From: Leptobrachium leishanense
Taxonomy: Eukaryota; Chordata; Amphibia; Anura; Megophryidae
Reading direction: 5' to 3'
Length of the DNA: 64,000 nt
NCBI GenBank assembly: GCA_009667805.1
Contig: RXON01001597.1
Span: 20,278 to 84,277 of the forward strand
The notes below the pieces were generated by a model. It made no database searches. It saw only the letters and a program-made list of their open reading frames with translations, and was not told where the DNA came from. Position 1 is the first letter of the stretch, and each line of letters opens with the position of its first letter. The translations under genes and the position numbers were made by a program. Positions 58,454 to 64,000 of the stretch are shown here, one piece after another.

Positions 58454-59765
58454 GTCCCAAACATCCCCTTGCACAGCATCTAAATGCCAGCTTGGAAAAA
58501 TGACTCGCATTACAGCTGCTGCCTTTCCAGCTGGCCTCCTTCCGTGAATTTGCCGAATGTGCTGGACCACAGTGGCAGGTTCCAAAACGCCAGTTCTTTT
58601 CACGGAAGGCCATTCCAGCACTATACCAGCACCTGGAAGACAATGTTATGGAGTCATTGGGAAAGGCAGTCAGCAGCAAGGTGCACATTACTTTAGACAT
58701 GTGGTCCAGCAAGCATGGACAGGGCCGTTAAATTTCCTTCACGGCACACTGGGTAACTCTGCTTGCAGCTGGGAGGGATCCAGGACGGGGCTCTGTGCTG
58801 GAGCTTGTTCAGCCACCATGCCTCCAGAAAGCTGCTTATATGAGGTCTGTCTGCTCCACCACCTCTTCCTCTTCCTTCTCGGTCTCTAGCGAAGTGGCAG
58901 TTAAATGGACGTGTGGCAGGGGCTACGCAATGGCTCAAGCAAAAAGATACCATACTGCGCTTGAGCTAGTTTGTTTAGGGGACAGGAGCCCCCCGGGCCA
59001 GAAATTCTGTCAGCTCTGCAGGGGCAGAGATGGTTAACACCACGCCAGCTTGAGCTGGGAATGGTCGTCTGTGATAATGGCAGCAACCTTCTCTCTGCCC
59101 TACGCCTGGGTAAGTTGACGCATGTACCATGCCTAGCACACATCCTAAATCTGGTGGTACAGCGTTTCCTAACCAGGTACCCAGGGCTGGCAGAGCTTCT
59201 CAGCCAGACCAGAAAAGTCTGCAGCCACTTCAGACGGTCATTCCCAGCAAGTGTTCACCTGGCAGAAATTCAAAGAGAATTCCACATTCCCACAAACCGT
59301 CTGATCTGTGACATGCCCACCAGGTGGAGCTCGACATTGGCAATGCTGCAGCATCTGCACAAGCAGCAGAGGGCCATCAATGAGTACCTGTGTGAGTATG
59401 GCACAAGGACAGGTTCAGGTCAACTTGTTTTTTCCCCCCCTGCAGTGGCTGATGATCAAGGGTGCATGCACTGTACTGTCACCATTTGAGGAGGCAACGA
59501 GGATGGTGAGCAGAGACAGTTCATGCATCAATGACACAATTCCTTTAGTGTTCCTGCTGGAGCGCACTCTGCGGGGAATTATAGATGTGGCACTAGAGGC
59601 AGAGCAACAGGAGGAAGAGGAGGACTTCCCTAGCTCTCAAGGCCCCAGTCTTTACGCAGACAGCATTTCTGCGGATTCTCAGATCAGACAGGAGGAGGAG
59701 GAGGAATATTTAAGTTATGGGGGCATTGAAGGTGGGGATTCCTCAAGGGAGGGTTTTGTGTCCCC
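58454..59765 (+). pseudogene. hAT transposase, catalytic part
   Basis: The segment reads PKRQFFSRKAIPALYQHLED and SKVHITLDMWSSKHGQG (first catalytic Asp), then AHWVTLLAA. After shifts it reads VVCDNGSNLLSAL (second Asp block, D-N), PCLAHILNLVVQ (the C-x2-H motif of hAT), MPTRWSSTLAMLQHL (TRW motif) and CTVLSPFEEATRMVSRD. The acidic tail EAEQQEEEEDFPSS follows. The C-terminal dimerisation domain with the catalytic Glu is missing, since the sequence changes at about 59765 to AT-rich repeats. Confidence 0.88.
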
Positions 59766-60421
59766 AGAACCGATAGATCCGAAAAGTTTTCCGAGCCGAA
59801 ACGAAAAATTTTTGGATTTTTCGAATGGACTTGAAATGTGTCAAATCGAAATTTATTTTTGCTCTATTCATGATTTTGGTTCCATTCCTGATTTCGGTTC
59901 CATTTCGGTAATTCTGGAAATCGTATATTTAACTATTATCGGTTATATCGCTGATTCTGTAAATTTTGTATTGTAAATGCGTATCATTTGTTTCTTGTGG
60001 CATTCGGGTCAGTTTAGCGTTTTTTAAATCGTTTTGTTCATTTTTTTGTTCCTTGGCTTTCATACCATTTTAATATGATTAAATAAAGTTGTGAAATGTA
60101 TATTCAATTATTCATAAGAAAAAAAGGATCTTTATTTAATAAAAAAAAACACGATAGAATCGCCAGAATTATCGTAGACACTTTGAAACGAGGAGAACAG
60201 ACGTTCCGAAAAAACGAAAATTTCCGAAATTTCCGAAAACTCGATACAAAAAATGAGCAAAGTGACCCGAAAACACAAAAAATGGTCGATATTCCGAAAA
60301 AAAAATGTACACGAAAAACGAGCCGAATCGAAACAGAAATCGGTCGAAACGAGCCGAAAATTTTAAACATCCAAATAAATCAAACCGAAAAAAAATAAAA
60401 AAAAATCGGTGCACAAGCCTA
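59766..60421. mobile_element. AT-rich CCGAAA-repeat terminus of a hAT-type element
   Basis: TCGAAA/CCGAAA motifs are dense at both sides (59775-59900 and 60180-60380). The right end reads TCGGTGCACAAGCCTA at 60406-60421 (complement TAGGCTTGTGCACCGA). It may be a separate MITE inserted in the transposase gene or the element's own 3' terminus. The left end is not recognised. Confidence 0.5.
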
Positions 60422-60887
60422 CTAAATACAGATGCAACCGCATACTACCCTATGTCACTTAATCAGAATACAGCAAATGCCTTTCAAACTTCATTCCCTG
60501 CCCAAAGTCAGAGAGAAGAGACATGTCCGAGTTTGTTAGATACATGGCTCGCCGTGAACTCGCCAAGACAAGCCTTTCGAACTTTGATGACCAGCCTGAA
60601 AACTACAGAAGCTGGAAGGGTGCCTTCAGAACTGCAATTAGTGATCTTGGCATTACTCCTGCTGAGGAGCTGGACCTGCTAATCAGATGGCTTGGCCCAC
60701 AGTCTAAGAGAACGTGTCAAGAGACTCAGAGCAGTCCACATCAATAATCCAACGTCGGGCCTTGACGCTGCTTGGCAAAGACTTGATCAAAGCTACAGCA
60801 GCCCTGAAGCCATAGAGAACACTCTGTTGCATCACCTGCACGGTTTCCCAAACATTTCCGGCAAGGACAATCAGAAATACTTGGAAC

Positions 60888-62023
60888 TAGACATGTGCAC
60901 AGCACAAAATTTCGTTTTGAACTAATGGATTAGTCCTAAAATGCAATTTATTTAGTTGCTAAAGAAATTCGTTTTCAGTTCTTTAGTATTAAAACTAATT
61001 TCATTCGTCCGAAAACCAGTGGATACAATTACTATTATAGTGGCTCCTCAGAGGGCTGAGATCGCTGCTTGTTACCGTATCTCTCACTCTCAGCACAATG
61101 TGGGCCATATTACATAGTTGGTGCTAACTTAACCAGAGCTGGTGTAAACTTCCCAGAGCCATTATAGCCTATGGAGGTTTTCAGTTTACAACAGCTCTGG
61201 TTAAGTTAGCACCAACATTGTAATACTGCCCCGTGTCAGGCAAAGCTGTTACAGTAACTGACTGCTGCTCATCACAGCGCTCAGAGTTTCAGTAAAACTA
61301 GTAAATAATATTTTTATATATAACACTTTAGAACAATATTATTTTCTTGTTTTACTGAAACTATGAGAGCTGTTACAGTCAGTTACTGTAACAGCTGAGC
61401 CTGATACATTGTACTGAGAGATAATGTAACAAGCAGCCAATCTCAGCGTCACAGCCACTTTAAAGGGCTTAAAGGGATTTAAAGGGCTAAAAAAAAGGCT
61501 CCTCTCTGTATAATGTTTAGAACATCCTCTTGCATTAATTAATACCCCTCTCTGTATAATGTATACAACATCCACCTGCATTAATTAATACCCCTCTCTG
61601 TATAATATATAGAACATCCTCCTGAATTAATGTCCCTCTCTGTATAGAACATCCTCCTCAATTTATACCTTTCTCTGTATAATGTATAGAACATCCTCCT
61701 GCATTAATACCCCTCTCTGTATAATGTATAGAACATCCTCCTGCATTAATTAATGCCCCTCTCTGTATAGAACATCCTACTGCTTTGGCATGTGGAGGAT
61801 GCAGAACTTCGGATGTTGCGATGTTGCGCTCTTCATTGCTGGTCTCCTTCACTCATCAATGTAATATCACAAAAAGGACTGAAACTAAAATGTAGTGCAT
61901 TTTATTTTAGTTTCTTTCGTTTTTTGTACTGAGCAGTTTCGTTTCTCTTGAGTCATACTAAAACTAAATTATCCCAAAATTCGGACTAAATCGTTTTAGT
62001 ACTAAAACGAATGCACATGTCTA
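60888..62023. mobile_element. hAT-type MITE in BEL gag (1,136 bp)
   Basis: Perfect 8-bp duplication CTTGGAAC (60880-60887 and 62024-62031) and 12-bp inverted ends TAGACATGTGCA / TGCACATGTCTA. Excision restores the gag reading frame exactly. The interior contains TTCGTTTTAGT-type subterminal repeats, an inverted repeat around 61100-61220 (GGTGCTAACTTAACCAGAGC and complement) and a 47-bp tandem array. Confidence 0.95.
61490..61790. repeat. 47-bp tandem array inside the hAT MITE (about 6 copies)
   Basis: Units of CCTCTCTGTATAATGTATAG, AACATCCTCCTGCATTAATT, AATACCC, several shortened. Confidence 0.9.
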
Positions 62024-63268
62024 CTTGGAACTCAGTGACCTTCTCTGGGAACTGCAGCTGGCCAAGACCGACGCTTTGCTACCTGGCCTCAGCTATCTGG
62101 ACACTGCTCGTGGAGTAAACCCAATAGTTATCAAGCTGCCATACAATATCCAGGAAAAATGGACTGCAATTGGGGCAAAGTATAAAAGAGTGAACCATAT
62201 CTCCTTTCTCCTACTTTTGTGAGTTCATAAGAGACATTACAGAAACAAAGAATGACCCCAGTTTTTCCTACAACGAGTTTCACGCTTTGGGCTTCCTTCC
62301 TCAGATGTCCGACAGCTCGCACTTTAATCACAGAGGCAGCAGGGGTCCAGTATCAGTGAAGAAGACTAATGTCCTTCCCCCTCCTACCTCAATTCCTAAC
62401 GAGTGCAATAAAGGTGAAAAGATTGAGAATCCTAACTGCCTTTGTCCTATTCATAAGAAGCCACATCCCCTCAAAAAGTGCATCGGCTTCAGAAAGAAAC
62501 CACACCAAGAGCGCAAGGAGCTCCTAAAGACATATGGTGTATGTTTCAGATGTTGTGCTTCTACTGAGCAGTTTGCCAAAGACTAAAAATTTCCTATCAA
62601 GTGCATAGAATGTGATAGTGTGGATCATGTGCAGGCGCTACATCCATCTCAGTACATGCCTGCAACGTCAACAGACTCCCCTCCTGGGTTAATGCACGGC
62701 GGGGAGACTACAGATCGGGAAGTTACCATAGTGTCCTCTTCTTGTACAGCAGTATGCGGCGAAGATCTTTGCGACAAGTCTTGTGCTAAAATATGCTTAG
62801 TTAACATATATCACAAGGATCACCCAGGAAAGTCTGTTAAAGTATAAACCATCCTGGACGATCAGAGCAATCGGTCGCTCGCAAGAATGGAACTCTTTGA
62901 TCTTTTCAACATAAAAGGAGATTCTTCCCCTTATACTTTAGGTACATGTAGTGGCATTACAGAGGTCTCTGGAAGAAGAGCCAGCGGATTCGTAGTAGCT
63001 TCTTTTGGGGGCAATCTGGAATTACCGTTACCCACACTGGTCGAATGCAACCAGATCCCATCTAACAAGCAAGAGATCCCTACACCAGAAGCTGCCCTAC
63101 ACCATCCTCATGTGAAGGCTGTAGCTAACGAAATACCAGCCCTTGACAAGAATGCAGATATCCTAATTCTCCTGGGCAGAGATATCCTCAGAGCACATAA
63201 GGTACGGCAACAAATTAATGGTCCACATGATGCTCCATTCGCTCAACGCCTTGATCTAGGTTGGGTTT

Positions 63269-64000
63269 ATGACGGAATGGCGATGTTGTTCCGCCTGCGG
63301 GTGTGCTCAATCTGCGTGACCCCGTCGCTTACCGCTGGCCCGACTACCGAGTGGCGCCCACTCGGCGTCTCGTGCGGCCTGGCGTGACCCTAAGGTAGGG
63401 TTAGCGGGCGGTGGGGGGGACCCCTGCCTGGAACCAGTCCGACCACTGAGCCATACAGCACTCAGCGTCCCGAGCAACTGGTCCCTTGTCCTGGCGAGTG
63501 TGGGACGCCTGCGGGAATCAGCCCTAGCGGCCGCGGAGGAAGATTCGGATCTTATGGGGAAACGTTTCGGTTCTTAGGTGGGAAACGTTTCCGATCCGGG
63601 GGCGGGTGTCTCTTCGGATCTTGAGCGGCGGTGATTCGAGTCGGGAGGGGTTGGCGGGTCGGATCGGAACTGGAGGGCTTCGGATCGGTAGGGGAGGGTG
63701 CTTCGGATCGGTAGAGAAGGGTGCTTCGGATCGGTAGGGGAGGGTGCTTCGGATCTGGTGGGGCCAGTGGGAAGTTTGGGCCTTACCGCAACTGTCGATG
63801 CGCGGCTCCCGGCGGGGCCGTTCGGTTCGGATCGCTGTACTTCTCCGATCGAATATTCCTGAGCAGCGCCTCTGCCCTGATGCTTGATGCAGGGTCGGCG
63901 CGCTCGATTCGGATCGGATGGGCACCGTACTCTGAGGCCGCGGAGGACACTCAGATCCGAAATACGGCGGAGAATCAAGCCACACCAGACAAAGCTGAAT
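63269..64000. other. Unassigned GC-rich sequence with a short repeat
   Basis: After the abrupt end of BEL similarity the sequence becomes GC-rich. GGTGCTTCGGATCGGTAG occurs about four times at 63660-63760 with GATCGGAACTGG and GATCTGG variants, and GGGAAACGTTTCGGTTCTTA is repeated at 63555-63595. I recognise no protein; the minus-strand frames here are low-complexity. It may be another element or the start of a different region. Confidence 0.4.

Larger units (their letters stand above)
54956..59765 (+). mobile_element. hAT transposon with ZBED-type transposase, decayed
   Basis: A left end TAGGGATGGGCTGGC (54959) is followed by GTTCGA-rich subterminal repeats. A promoter-like TATATAAGG is at 55207, then an array of three to five 70-80 bp repeats (GTATCACTGAGTTATACCAG ... 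TGGCACTGCCAG, 55265-55580), and a broken transposase gene (55869-59765). No matching right end or 8-bp duplication was confirmed. Confidence 0.75.
60523..63268 (+). pseudogene. BEL/Pao Gag and protease remnant
   Basis: Gag starts MSEFVRYMARRELAKTSLSN and continues with FDDQPENYRSWKGAF and, after a shift near 60700, LDAAWQRLDQSYSSPEAIEN and KDNQKYLEL. A hAT MITE interrupts it at 60888. It resumes with SDLLWELQLAKTDALLPGLS and YLDTARGVNPIVIKLP, shifts near 62200, and goes on to knuckles CPIHKKPHPLKKCIGF and GVCFRCC ... CIECDSVDH (62445-62630). The aspartic protease shows TILDDQSNRSLARMELFDLF (62845-62905; note DDQ rather than DTG, usual in this group) and LILLGRDILRAHKV (63155-63200). The frame is lost after RLDLGWVYDG at about 63270, before any reverse transcriptase. 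Confidence 0.9.

Noticed and set aside
60305..60682. Lys/Asn-rich frame across 60.3-60.7 kb
   Set aside because: It is a chance frame joining AT-rich hAT terminal repeats to an out-of-frame part of the BEL gag.
63524..63985. Minus-strand frames rich in Pro, Arg and Ser
   Set aside because: They are low-complexity translations of GGATCGG-type repeats; no family recognised.

Overview
The window looks like nuclear DNA of a large, repeat-rich vertebrate genome, most likely an anuran amphibian. It combines Ngaro/DIRS tyrosine-recombinase retrotransposons, Penelope-like elements (PLEs), BEL/Pao, CR1-type LINEs, Tc1, piggyBac and hAT elements. A CR1 3' end of the type common in frogs sits at about 14.2 kb. 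No bacterial genes, rRNA, tRNA or CRISPR array were found.

One host gene is recognisable, and it lies on the minus strand: the first four coding exons of GATD3 (ES1, formerly C21orf33), a mitochondrial DJ-1/PfpI-superfamily protein. Exon 1 is 36560-36643, exon 2 is 24273-24325, exon 3 is 4811-4921 and exon 4 is 1784-1903. Every junction has GT/AG ends and the phases agree, giving 122 codons plus two bases. The remaining exons lie beyond position 1. A compact GC-rich promoter with ETS and E-box motifs lies just upstream (36644-36870).

The introns are made mostly of minisatellites and nested mobile elements. Intron 4 holds a purine-rich array (1-1672). Intron 3 holds 22/32-bp and 27-bp arrays (1947-4685). 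Intron 2 (19.4 kb) holds a 52-bp array, a CR1-like LINE, a complete Tc1 element, and a Ngaro element with an SGNH-hydrolase gene. That Ngaro is split by an inverted PLE pair, which is itself invaded by a solo LTR, hAT, piggyBac and mariner elements. Intron 1 (12.2 kb) holds a 59-bp array that copies the exon-2 acceptor, an LTR-retrotransposon 5' part, a 19-bp array and an 8.1-kb 25-bp array.

Upstream of the gene (37-64 kb) there are a 4.6-kb 39-bp array, a second SGNH-bearing Ngaro-like element on the minus strand, piggyBac and LINE insertions, two PLE-derived insertions carrying hammerhead-ribozyme-like cores, a DIRS RNase H remnant, a 106-bp perfect inverted repeat, a decayed ZBED-type hAT transposase gene and a BEL/Pao gag-protease remnant. 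All recognised transposon genes carry stops or frameshifts. Several insertions can be proved from target-site duplications or from an empty paralogous site inside the window.
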